A DNA stretch of 64,000 nucleotides from Brachynemurus nebulosus (lineage: Eukaryota > Arthropoda > Insecta > Neuroptera > Myrmeleontidae), in contig JAPWDM010000012.1 in the NCBI GenBank assembly GCA_035578155.1, positions 16,341,619 through 16,405,618 of the forward strand. Direction: 5' to 3'. Shown piece after piece: positions 44,298-55,525 of this stretch (position 1 is its first letter; every line of letters starts with the position of its first letter). Position numbers and translations under genes: made by a program. The notes beneath the pieces were generated by a model, which was not told the origin of the DNA, did not search any database, and worked only from the letters and a program-made list of their open reading frames with translations.

Positions 44298-45399
44298 GTG
44301 CATTTTTGATATTTTGGAATGGTTAGGGAATAATTTTGCACGAATTGCTTTAGTTATCAGTATAAAAGTACTATCATTTATGTGGTAGAATACAATATTT
44401 ATTTATTGCGCTATCGTACACAAACATGACTGGCAAGGTTCCGGACAGTACACCCTGCCGGAACGCTAGAAAAAGTGGATTTTTGAGTGCGCTTTTGGAG
44501 CGCTGTATCTTTTTACCTGTACAAGATAGACAGGTGCTCTCGCTGACTTTTTTGTAGAGAATTCGATTCTCTACAAAAAAGGTCTTAACACTTTTTAATG
44601 TATCTATCACCGTTTTCGCTACGTAAGCGGTGAAAAGTCAAAAAACGCTATTTATGAATTTTCAATATTGTTTAAACAATATAAAAAAAACATTTCCGGG
44701 AGTTCACATTTTGCACAAATGTTCTCTTCGGTAATCCCTACAAGAATCCCTTTTTAAAAATTTTTTATATCTATTCTAAAATTAATGTTTAATGAGATAG
44801 GGCTTAAAATTAGTGCTATTGGACTAAACCCGTATATCTGTCCTTTCGCGTTGCACTGGTTTCAGTAGTATAGAGATACTACCGTTCGTTCTGTATTCTG
44901 TACTACTGTATACTGTTATGTACTGTCGTCTTACGAATTTTTGATCAGATCTTACGAATTTTCGATCAGGTCACGTGACCTGACGCGAACTTAACATTTT
45001 TTACCCATTACAAAAAAGTGTACAACGCCGCTAAAGAAGTTTTCACTTCAAAAAATTCATTTTTTTAGATAAATAATGCAAAGTATCTATTCTCTGTGAT
45101 ACATGCGCTTATGCAATAATACGTCTATAATAATATTCGTGTTGTAAAGACAAATTCCCTACAAAGTACATGCTAGTGGATATAATTAATCCATTTTCGC
45201 AACACAACACAACTTCTTGTTGTCGTGTAAGCATCAAACAAGAACCATGCAAGCAAGCAGCAAGCCCAAGCAAATTGTTAATTAATAATTCAGCAATATT
45301 AGTTTCAGTTTACTACACAAGAATTAAGATCTCCAAAGATGAATAATATACATGTTATTATCCATTCGTCTTAGGTCTTACATAACATATAGTTAAAGG
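44298..45399. other. Unassigned sequence with small palindromes
   Basis: Holds a 15-bp-arm hairpin (44,548-44,580), a 21-bp tandem repeat cttacgaattttygatcag (near 44,931-44,970), and an 18-bp palindrome TCAGGTCACGTGACCTGA (44,966-44,983). No gene seen. Confidence 0.5.
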
Positions 45400-46116
45400 A
45401 GGTGCTAGGTGACATTGAGTATGCACTGAAAGAGGTATAAAGTTTGACTTTTGATTATTGTTAGGGGGTCTTAGGTGAGTGTGAAAACCCATGTCGTCGA
45501 CCTCTAGTGTGGTCGACAATTTGGGGAGGATTCTTGCTTATTATTGACCTTAGAGTGATGATTTTTTTAAATTTATTTGCAATGAAATGATCTAAAATTT
45601 ATGTTTTATGCAAATTTTTGATATACCTAACGGTTTTCGTGTAAAAAAATGAAAATATAAGGCAACGTTAAAATTTAAGTATTTTTAGTATACAGGGCTA
45701 GTCAAAAGTATAAATAAGTCAAAAATATCAGCGGGAAAGCCTTTTTGGGATAAATGATGAGGACAAAGTGTCACCATTTGTTACGGTGCATCCGATGATG
45801 ACCTTCATCTTGACCTCAAAGTCAAGGTTCAAGGTTACATCAAAGTCAGGTCGGTTTTTTTATATGGCAACCTTCACTTTTGACCCCGAAAATGGAAAGA
45901 GCGGAAAATTCTGTATCCGAATATGACCTTGATCGTGATCTTAAGGTCAGTTATCAGGGTCGGCTTTTTTCGCAATTTTTCCCCGTCCGCTCTAAGCTGC
46001 CGACCAACCTAGAGGTCGGCGGCATCGGTTTTCATACTCACCTAAGACCCCCTAACAATAATCAAAAATCAAATTCTATACCTCTTTCAGTGCATACTCA
46101 ATGTCACCTGGCACCT
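45400..46116. mobile_element. Inverted-repeat element, class uncertain
   Basis: Arms of about 110 bp begin AGGTGCYAGGTGACATTGAG at each end and continue through cctaagaccccctaacaata. Outside it, a second 30-bp inverted pair (45,028-45,058 and 46,250-46,277, gaagtgaaaacttctt) brackets the element. No clear target duplication. Confidence 0.65.
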
Positions 46117-46169
46117 GGACTAATATACGCATATGATAATAATATATCGTACATGCGAATTAAGCTTGT

Positions 46170-46840
46170 TGTCCGAACATCGAATATTCGGCCAGCAGCC
46201 TGATCGAATAACCAAATGTTCGGCGAATACTATTCGGTATTTTAAGTATTTTTGAAGTGAAAACTTCTTAAGGCGCGTTAAACGATTTTTGGTCAGGGAA
46301 AGCCTTATGGGTCCGCGTCACCGATGTGCTTATGTTAACAATTGTACTCCCTTAAACGGTTTTTTGAAGCTTCCAATTGGAATTGTACTTTTGAACTCAT
46401 TAAATGTTTAAATTTTCGGGTTACGATAGTAATGACTTTCGATCCGAACCACCAAAAAGCCGTTTAGGGCGGTGGGGGTAATTTCTTAGGTTGAGTAGAA
46501 AATGTGAAAAAAACTTTCAGGCAATTCGGGAGTGGGTCGTTTTCGGAAGTGTAACCCAATAATGAATTGCAACAGTTAACGACTTTTTAATTATTTCAAA
46601 TTTAACAATTTTTAATTACGTATATAATATACTAAACAGTACGCATATCATGGCTATGTAGCTGTGTGTGATATTAATTGCTATGTTTTCAGTAAAATAC
46701 ATTTATCTAATAGGTAGTAGGGAATGTTATTTAAAGTATACATAATTTAGGTACAATTTTTATCCACTTAAAGTTTTTCCCACTGTTCGGTATTCGGCCG
46801 ATTAGGTTGAATATCGAATAGTTGCCGAATAGTCGTTGTA
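46170..46840. mobile_element. Possible hAT-like MITE with TATTCGG repeats
   Basis: Clusters of CGAATATTCGG, CGGCGAATA and CTATTCGG near both ends, as in hAT MITEs with short subterminal repeats. Terminal repeats and duplication are not clear. Confidence 0.35.
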
Positions 46841-48248
46841 AGCCTAATACAAATACATTACTTGTTTATATCTGCAATATTACTGCACTAAACTAATAAG
46901 AGTATAACAACTAATATATTAACTATAACTCCGCCAAATTCTATGTAAATTTTCTTAGTATTGATATGTATAATACAATATATGTTGTCTTCGAGGTTTT
47001 AAATGTAAAATAGGGATTTAGTGTACGATTAAATACCATCTTAATACATCGAATGAACCACATGTCTTTCCTTTAGAAACAAAAATGGATACTTAAAACC
47101 AATTAAGTATTGTGATTTTGAAATTGTAATTTAAATGATTCCTAGAATAGAATTTTTAATATTAGTAAATAGAAATTTTTAATAGAACTTTTTTTTCCAA
47201 CAGAAATACTAGCCAAAAAAATAAATTTATCTGAAAATCAGAATAAAAAATACACGTATATACAAAATTTTTTCCTGCATTGTATCCGGCGAACAAAAAA
47301 TGATAGCTACTTTGTTGGAGTACCGATCGAAGTGTATTAATATTTTTCGGTTGTTAGGTTATGTTTGATTTTTTCAATCATTGGGTAAAATTTTGTCAAA
47401 ATTCATCAAAAGAAAAAGATGATAAGAGTTGATACAATTACACCCTATATATGTATATATTAATGGTTTGTCTATTTTATCCCTTTTAAAGAAACTATAT
47501 GTAAAAATTTTTTTGTCTCAAAATGTCGGACTTTTTACTACCAGTGATAAGTACAATATATATGGTTACAAAAAAAGGAAAAGAAAAAAATCAAAGATCC
47601 CAACATAAAAAAAATGAACCCTAGGAATTTACAAAATATAAATTATACTAAACTATGTTGATAAAATTGAACATTATCTAGAATTGTACCGTATTTCGGA
47701 AAATATGTCACCTGTATCAGTGAATATATACATATCACAGCATTTTAAGCCGCCATATTGCAGGACGAGTTAACTTGTCTTAATCATTTAAAGAGTTAAA
47801 GGTTGTTTGTAACATCTTGTGAATTTTTTTTTATATTTGCGCGACAAATATGTACGCAATTGTCTTTCCTTATTTTATATTATTGGTGTATTAAATAACA
47901 AACATTAAAGCTAGAGGGTGATTCCTGGACAAAATTGATATTGAGAACTTTTACTGTATAAGTTTTACCAGTCAATCTGCCGTTAATTGTTTCGACTATC
48001 TATTCCAAACATGTAAATTATTTACGCAGACCGACGAATGGCTGCCAGTTTGGCCAAGTCAATTAATAATGAATACGATTCACAGGAAGTGAATCATAAA
48101 TACATTGGATGGTGATGTCAGTGTGTGAAGTATTCGGTTTCCGACCACAGTTGTCACTTATTACTGTTACTGTTAGTTAATGAAGGTAATATATTTTTAG
48201 AAGTAGGATTGATGCGACAGAATTATTTTTTCGAGTAGTCCAACCTTT
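46841..48248. other. Unassigned AT-rich sequence
   Basis: Nothing recognised. Confidence 0.4.
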
Positions 48249-48252
48249 TTAA

Positions 48253-49632
48253 GGGGTTATTCTGGTCTAGACGGCCAAATTTTAGGTGTTTTTCCAAGGC
48301 GTAATGAATAAAAAACCTTAAACATTTTTAGCATGGGTTTTTTGATTAGTTTTTTATTAACATTTAAAAAGTACAAAAAAGTAAGAAAAAAGTCAAAATT
48401 GAAAAAGTACAGGCCGGCAAAATAGGGATTAAAAAAAAAGCTTCCCCATAGTTGATATGATTTCGATCCTACCGGTGATCTGAAACACCAAATTTTAGTG
48501 AATTTTTAAGGTACCATCACAGTGTGATTTGCCGAAAAATAGACAAATTTTTGCAATTTTTTTTCGAATGGATAGGATGGGGGAATGGGCATGAATATTT
48601 TTTTACGATTAATACCACTATTTAACAATACAAAAATATTTTTCTTTTATTCATTTTTATTTATTTTTTATAATTATTATAATTTTTTGAAAATAGTGTC
48701 TCTAAAAAAAGGGCGGAAATCGATACACACAATTGCGGCTGCAGTTTTCATCCAAAAAAAAAAAAAAAAATCAAGTAGATTGTCAATTTGTAGGTAAGCC
48801 GCTATGTACCTACCTCTGGGAGCTTTTATTTTCTTGAAATTTAAAAAAATGGCGGCGGTTTGAATAAAAAGTACAAATTTTTTTACAGTTTTTCATGTGG
48901 CAAAATAGGAAGTTTTAGGTACATAGCGGCTTACCTACAGATTGATAATCTATTTGATTTTTATTTCGGATGAAAACTGCGGCCGCAATCGTGTGTACCG
49001 ATTTCCGCCCTTTTTTAGAGACACTTTTTCCAAAAAATTATAATAATTATAAAAAATAAATAAAAATGAATAAAAAAAAATATTTTTGTATTGTTAAATA
49101 GTGGTATTAATCGTAAAAAAATTCATCCCCATTCCCCCATCCTATCCATCCGAAGAAAATCGCGAAAATTTGTCTATTTTTCGGCAAATCACACTGTGGT
49201 GGTACCTTAAAGAGTAAGGATGTCATTTTCGTTTGACGGGAGCGACGTGAAAAAAAAAATTTTTTTGAAAAAATGGCGTCCATGTAAGAAAAAAGCTCTT
49301 TTCCCATCATTTTTTCAGTTTTGAGAATTTTTTAAAAATAGTAAAAAAAAAGTTCAAAAAACCTTTCCTCAAACTAATTTTGAATATATTAAGAAACTTT
49401 GAAAGCAATCGGTCCACTAGAACTTGCGATATCATGTCAACAACCGTTTCAAAAAACATACTTTCGAGAAAAACGTGTTTAAAGTTTGGAGTCTCGTTTC
49501 GAGTACAGTCTGAGTCATTTAATGGTATATTATACTTAAATTCTTTTTAATCAGTGATCCCTCCCTCGTACGATATTCGTTCTTCTAAATTTTGAAATCG
49601 AATTTTTGGAATTTTTGTGCCAGAATTCCCCC
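48253..49632. mobile_element. TTAA-flanked MITE interrupted by a second TTAA element
   Basis: TTAA at 48,249-48,252 and 49,633-49,636, with ends GGGGTTATTCTGG and CCAGAATTCCCCC. About 0.68 kb of host element surrounds the inner insertion. Same family as 43,446-44,094. Confidence 0.85.
48510..49206. mobile_element. Nested foldback element with TTAA duplication
   Basis: Begins GGTACCATCACAGTGTGATT and ends with the inverted version. TTAA on each side (48,506-48,509 and 49,207-49,210). Two near-identical arms of about 290 bp surround a short loop. The related copy at 43.4-44.1 kb has a single TTAA at this position. Confidence 0.92.
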
Positions 49633-49756
49633 TTAATTTTGGTAAAAATAAAAAAGTATTCACTTCGAAAATCTCTGATTTGGTTCTTACTTCATCATTC
49701 TATCACTTTACAATTTTTTTGAAATCATAAAAATCATAGAAAAAATATAGTAGATC

Positions 49757-50509
49757 CAGGGGCGTAGCTACCGCCGTATTAGCCGTATCAATGATAAGGG
49801 GCCCCCGGGCTACAGAGGCCCCTAACGTGTGTAAGCAAAAATTAGTAAAATGTTATCCATAATGTCACTTAAACTCGTGCTTCCCGGAAAAAAAACATGT
49901 AAAAAAATTGTCATACGTGCCAATAGAGTTTTCACTTCAGAAATGACAAAAGTCAAAAAAGCAATCTCTTTTTTTCCCGGATTAATTTCTCTGAAAACAT
50001 GCTTAAAATCTGAAATTCAAAAAAATCATTCCATTAAGGACTCATGGAATTATTGCTGATAAAATTCAATAGCCTTGCATCCAGTTTTCCGGAGGTAATA
50101 ACAGCATGCTTTCTATTCTTGACCCTTCCAGTTACAACCGCAACAGCTGAAAGAAGTTTTTCAAAATTAGAACTGATAAAAAATTATCTAAGGACTTCGA
50201 TGGGGCAGGAACGGCTATCAGACTTGTCACTATTGTCTATAGAGGCAGAAAACTGAAACCGTCTTCAGCTATAGATAATTTAATAAATCAATTTGCCGAA
50301 AAAAAGGCAAGAAAAGTGTATATTTAATTTGAATTATTTGGCTAGCTCAAATTCTAGGAGGACGCGATAACTTATAATTTATAATCAATAAATATTTATT
50401 TTAATTTAATACAAACATTTTTGTTCCTTTTGTGAGAAATTTTTACCCTTCATTTGGGCCCCGCAACTAATTTTGATACAGGGCCCCTCCAGGGCACGCT
50501 ACGCCACTG
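49757..50509 (+). mobile_element. hAT transposon fragment with 8-bp duplication
   Basis: Termini CAGGGGCGTAGCTACC and GCTACGCCACTG, flanked by agtagatc (49,749-49,756) and ggtagatc (50,510-50,517), 7 of 8 matching. It keeps only the end of a transposase gene, so it is an internally deleted copy. Confidence 0.88.
50044..50256 (+). pseudogene. hAT transposase C-terminal dimerisation domain, remnant
   Basis: The frame contains TLPVTTATAERSFSKLELIK followed by NYLRTSMGQERLSDLSLLS, the signature of the hAT C-terminal dimerisation region (PF05699). The catalytic parts and zinc finger are absent, and the upstream frame (49,850-50,059) is in another register, so the gene is truncated and shifted. 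The family resembles TTF/ZMYM-type hAT transposases. Confidence 0.88.
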
Positions 50510-50517
50510 GGTAGATC

Positions 50518-51066
50518 CGATAGAAATCGGTTTTTTCTTTATGTACCCCACCTGCCTATAGTTTTGATAAATAATAAAGGTAAAAAAAAAAACGCATTTT
50601 GACCTCTCGCTATTGTATTGCTCTATGTTTTACTCGTGCAAATTTTCATTTAACGCATACAAATAAATCATTTACGGGTCATCAATTGACCAATAAATTT
50701 TGCAATCATCATTTTGAACTATTTGATTTACTGTGAAATGTTACCATTGGTAGGTACCTATATGTATAGTTTATCTATCTGTCTATCGGTCATAATATCA
50801 TTACGGTTAAACATATTATGAATAGCTCATAGCTCATTTTAAATCGATATAATCGTTCTGTGTGGGAAATTTAACATATATATAGTTACGGTATGCGTTA
50901 AATGTAACTTTTTTATGTTTAAAAATTTGTCAATGTGAAATAATATTACGGAAAAGATAGAATAGCTGCATCCTATACCAATATTTCTTAGAGCGATAGA
51001 GATGGAACTTAGCTCTAAAAGTTGACTTACACGTACATTCTGTTCTGTTCCGATATATTTCTAGCC
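50518..51066. other. Unassigned spacer
   Basis: Nothing recognised. Confidence 0.4.
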
Positions 51067-51070
51067 TTAA

Positions 51071-52401
51071 GGGGAGATTCACTAAAAAAAGAAAAAATAA
51101 ATCGATTTTTTTTCTTCGTAATTATATTCTTTAAGGTGTTAGAAATATTCTCCTAAAATTTTATTTAAAAAAAATGAAAAATCAAAAAGTTATTGGCATT
51201 TTAGTGCACGCACTTTACTATAGGCTAACTTCAAAAATGCATCACTGCTTGCATGAGGCAGAGTCAAAAGTTCAAAAACGCATCAGACGCATCACAACGA
51301 AAAATCAAAAGTTCATTTTTGCATTTGATGCGTCAAAACAATGCATCAAGAAATTTGGTGATGCGTGTCCAAGATGCATGTCATGTGTGTAATCTAGAAT
51401 TATAACTACTTGCATTATTATGTAGGTACCTATTAACACCAACAGGAATAATCCCGAAAAACAAATTGTTGAAAAAGATTTACCTTTGATTAAAATTGTT
51501 TAAACTATTTGAATACATCTTGTATTCAAAATAGGTATGTAATATTTTTTATTTAAATAATTTCAATATTTTCAATTTCAAGTAAGTTCAAGTTGAAATT
51601 CAAAGATAATATACCTATACAACGACTGTATATTGCTATATTATCTATAGTCTAGCTGTAGCCAAATCAGAGGCTAAATGATGCCAATATCCCATTCAAA
51701 AACATCTAATGTGCATCAAATTTCAAGAGAGCATCAGCAGCACATCAGGTAGTATTAGACGCATCAGAAAAGTCATGATGCTGCATCGGTGCGGTAAAGT
51801 TTACATTTTTGAAGTTACCCATACTTCAATATAAATAAAAAACTTTAAATGCTTTTTGCTCGAAAGTTTGTTTTTCGACATGGTTCCTCATGTATCTCAA
51901 AAAGTATTTGAGATATCGACATAAATCAAAGTGCGTATTATTTCTCGATACCTTAATTTTGGCAGGAACTAGGATCTTTTGGTTCCATAATATATTTCTA
52001 AAATGGTGGCTATTTATAGTCGAGAAAAAGTGGTGATTTTTGAAAATTTATTTTCAAAATACGATTTCTCGCTTGTTTTTTATTTTTATTTTTAGATTTT
52101 AGTTAATGCCATAACTTTATATGTGTATATTTTCAGAAAATTCTTGAATTTTTTGATTTTGGTTTACTGGGGACTTCAGAACGCGAGGAACTATCAAGGT
52201 GGAAAAATCTCGCAGTGTCGACTTCAAAGCCATTTATTTATACTTAGCTCATTTTTTAATATAAAAAAAATTTTTTTTGTAATCTCAAGACATGTAGAAA
52301 CAATGTTGTATATTTAGTTTTTTAATAAAATATTTATTTGTATAAAAAAGTAAATAATAAAAAAGGTCGATTTTTGATGTGGCTTTTTGGCGAATCTCCC
52401 C
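51071..52401. mobile_element. TTAA-flanked MITE carrying a nested element
   Basis: TTAA at 51,067-51,070 and 52,402-52,405, ends GGGGAGATTCACTAAAA and, inverted, GGGGAGATTCGCCAAAA. The inner element accounts for 0.59 kb. Confidence 0.85.
51228..51815. mobile_element. Nested TA-flanked MITE with GCATCA repeats
   Basis: Ends ACTTCAAAAATG and its inverse with TA outside (51,226-51,227 and 51,816-51,817). Subterminal zones repeat GCATCA/TGATGC many times in both orientations. Confidence 0.65.
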
Positions 52402-52405
52402 TTAA

Positions 52406-52988
52406 TTAACTAAAAAAATTTGAAATAGTTGCTCTTACAATTTGCAAAAAAAAACCACACCCAAAATCAAGTTAATTCAATCATAAACTCTAATTCAAAT
52501 CGTTTCAATAAATTTTTATTTGTTAAAAAAAAAAAAAAAGAATATTAATGTTGATACCGTAGTCCTATTGATAGAAGGACTTAATTGTAATTTAGAAGAT
52601 ATTAGCATTCTTGAGCATTAATTAATACTCCTGTAGGATAATATATTCAAATTTATCCAAGAAGGTAAACAACAAAGGGTTATATAATTGTGGATTAGGT
52701 GATCCTTCGAATTTTGCACTAAATACCATATCTAAATACTTCTATTAAATATCCGTTTAAGACCAATTTTGCTTTGAAGCTTAACTGCCAATTAGGTAAG
52801 TCACATGAAAATTTCATAAGAGAAATGTAATCCAAAAAATTACTTTAAGATGGTTGATGCGTTAGGGAATATGTAGCTACAAAAACCCAATATAGAATCT
52901 TTGAATAGTCTTCTGCAACACATTTTTTTTCAAAAAATGTTAAAATGCCTACCTACTTTATACTTAAAAAAAAAGTAAATTATTTATA
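52406..52988. other. Unassigned spacer
   Basis: Nothing recognised. Confidence 0.4.
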
Positions 52989-53635
52989 GGTACCGGGTTT
53001 CTTCGGACAGGTCAGGACCGTACTTATTTCAATAAAATTTTTCAACTAAATTACATTAAATTATGCACATTTGAATGAATATAATTGACCAAAAATTACA
53101 TTTTTCACCATTTAGAATACTAACAGCATTTGTTATTTGACAAAAGTAAGATATCAAAAAATCGGAAAAAATTTTTGTAATTTATATTGAAAAGTTGTTG
53201 AATATTTAGACGGTCCACTATAATAGCTAAGACGTACGTATTTACTAAGATTTTTATTATTGAAAAACAAATTTTTAACAAGCAACTATACTTCTATCTC
53301 TCAAAATTGAAAACAATAAAAAAAGATGAATTTATTTAATTCAAATGACATGTCACATAAATCACATACATAATATAAACAAAAATACTTTTGATAGTCA
53401 ATTAAAATTACCGTGGCACTTTTCAATTGTGCAGGTACTAAATAAAAGAAAAAAAAAGGATGTTTACATAAAATACGTATAAATAATATTTTGATACACA
53501 TATGTATGTGTGTGTATGTAACTTGTGTACGTTGTTTTTATGAAAATATTTTGAACTTTTAGTCACATTGAGTGCAATATGTATACCTGCATATGCTAAA
53601 GACGAAACTGTCTGATCCGAAAGAAACCCGATACC
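52989..53635. mobile_element. Inverted-repeat MITE, class uncertain
   Basis: Ends GGTACCGGGTTTCTTCGGA and, from the right, GGTATCGGGTTTCTTTCGGA, about 24 bp. The target duplication is not evident. Confidence 0.6.
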
Positions 53636-54364
53636 TGATTATTCAACATGTTTTATCAGCCTTATATGTACAATCACGAAAACGGAGTGACAGACATAAG
53701 AGCGATTTTATAAGAGTACCGTTTTTTGTAATATTATAAATAAAAATTGCAATACATATATATGTAAAGAAACTGAATGATGCAGTAACTTAAATTTTTA
53801 TGCAATGTTCCTACAACTGATAAAATGCCTAAAAACCGTCAATATTTAACCTTACCGCAAATTAATGTTCAAATTTACAAAAATAAAAAAAAAAATCGCA
53901 CAAAAAAAGACCGTGCAAAAAGAGTTTATACTGTATTTAATTTTTAGAGTACTCTAATACATTTATTACCTTAATAGTCCCAATAATTTTAGTTTTATAA
54001 CAATTGTTTCTGGATCACATCTAGAATGTTAGAAATTCAATTTACGCGTTATCATAAGATATGTATGATAAAATAATTTATTTATTTTTTTTTTTTTTTA
54101 AAAAGGTAACAATTTTTTAATATATCACACGTAAGACATTTGATATAACAACGGTGACAAGAATATGTGCAACGTCAACGTCTTACGTGACGTCGACACA
54201 ATACGCCTTTGTAAATTTTCAATGAGACAACTGGAGGATATAATATTGTATCTAAGATAATAACTGACAGAGAAATACTCTAAACTACAGTACAAACTTG
54301 ATTGTATACAAGTATTAGCGAGGTTTTGAAATTTCTAAAGTTTTACTATGGAAAATAAATATCG
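53636..54364. other. Unassigned spacer
   Basis: ACGTAAGAC and GTCTTACGT form an inverted pair near 54,129 and 54,180, with TGACGTCG following. No gene seen. Confidence 0.35.
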
Positions 54365-54367
54365 TAA

Positions 54368-54979
54368 CGCTCCTTTCACATTATACGGTTTTTGCCGTAC
54401 GGTCACGGCAAAATGCCGTTGCCGTGCCGTGTAGCAGCCGTCTCTTGCCACTGCACTTGACGGTTGCCGTATGGCGTTTTTAACTCAGTAGTGTATGTAA
54501 TTAAATTGATACTTTCACATTTGACGGTTTTTTAACGTACGGCAGTAACATTATTTTGTTGAACTTTATGTTAATTATTAATTTTATTTGTGAAATGGAT
54601 GAAACTAACGTTGAATGTGGTAGCAAGCATTTTAATAGATTGTATGTAATTTACAAATTGTGTGTTTTTATTTTTACGTTAAGTTCGCCAAAAAAATTAA
54701 TCAAAGGAGCTTGTAAACGTCCGAAAATAGTTACAAAATTTATTTTCGTCATTTTTCAGGTCTTCAAAGAGTGTGGTAATAAATAATCCTACTTTCTAAT
54801 TATTCTGATTTATATAATTAACTTTAATCACACTTGTTACTTGTATAATGTTGCAAATCAAATGAAGATATTCAGTTTACAACGGCAAAAAAACGTGCAA
54901 TGTGAAAGCAACTACATCACGGCAAAACGTCGTACGGTTTTTTACCGTACGGCGAAAACCGTACAATGTGAAAGGAGCG
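54368..54979. mobile_element. PIF/Harbinger-like MITE, copy 2
   Basis: TAA at 54,365-54,367 and 54,980-54,982. Termini identical in pattern to copy 1 at 23,606. The interior stretch starting gaaatggat...actaaygttgaatgtg is well conserved between the copies and may be the start of an ancestral encoded protein. Confidence 0.87.
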
Positions 54980-55135
54980 TAAGGGTAATCTCTGGTTTAG
55001 ATTTAAAAAAAAAAATAAAAATAACGTTTCGATCGAGAAAAGAACTTTGCAATAAATATCTAATTAACTAACTCTAATACCATACAATAATTTATTATGA
55101 ATAAATTAATCTTAAAAACTTAATTATGTTTGAAA

Positions 55136-55525
55136 GGTACAATCGGAGATAAAAGTACATAAAATTAGAAATTCGTGAATTGTTGCGTTGTATAACAAAC
55201 TATGAGGTAAATGAATAGTTATCTAATCAACTGTACTACAACTGCTTGTACAATCCATAAAACTATAGCTCTCAGCTGACTACAAGAGCTGAGTACATTC
55301 TGAGGATTTTTGGGATGAATTTAAAAATGTAGTAAAATGTTCCTCATTAAATACTGAGGCCCCTGTGAAAATTTCAAACCGATTCACTGAGCCGATAAAA
55401 AGTTATTTAATCTGTTCTGTAAAATTATAGTTTTTTTTCCATGAACTTATTTACCTCATAGTTTGTTATACAACGCAATTATTCACGAATTTTTAATTTT
55501 ATGTACTTTTATCTCCATTTGTACC
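55136..55525. mobile_element. Short foldback MITE
   Basis: Arms of about 85 bp (55,136-55,222 and 55,440-55,525) starting GGTACAA and sharing ataacaaactatgaggtaaa. The target duplication is unclear. Confidence 0.75.

Noticed and set aside
45880..46203. 107-codon frame
   Set aside because: It is inside a foldback element and runs into the inverted arm.
48585..48797. 70-codon frame
   Set aside because: It lies in the arm of the nested foldback element; its mirror in the other arm shows no coding constraint.
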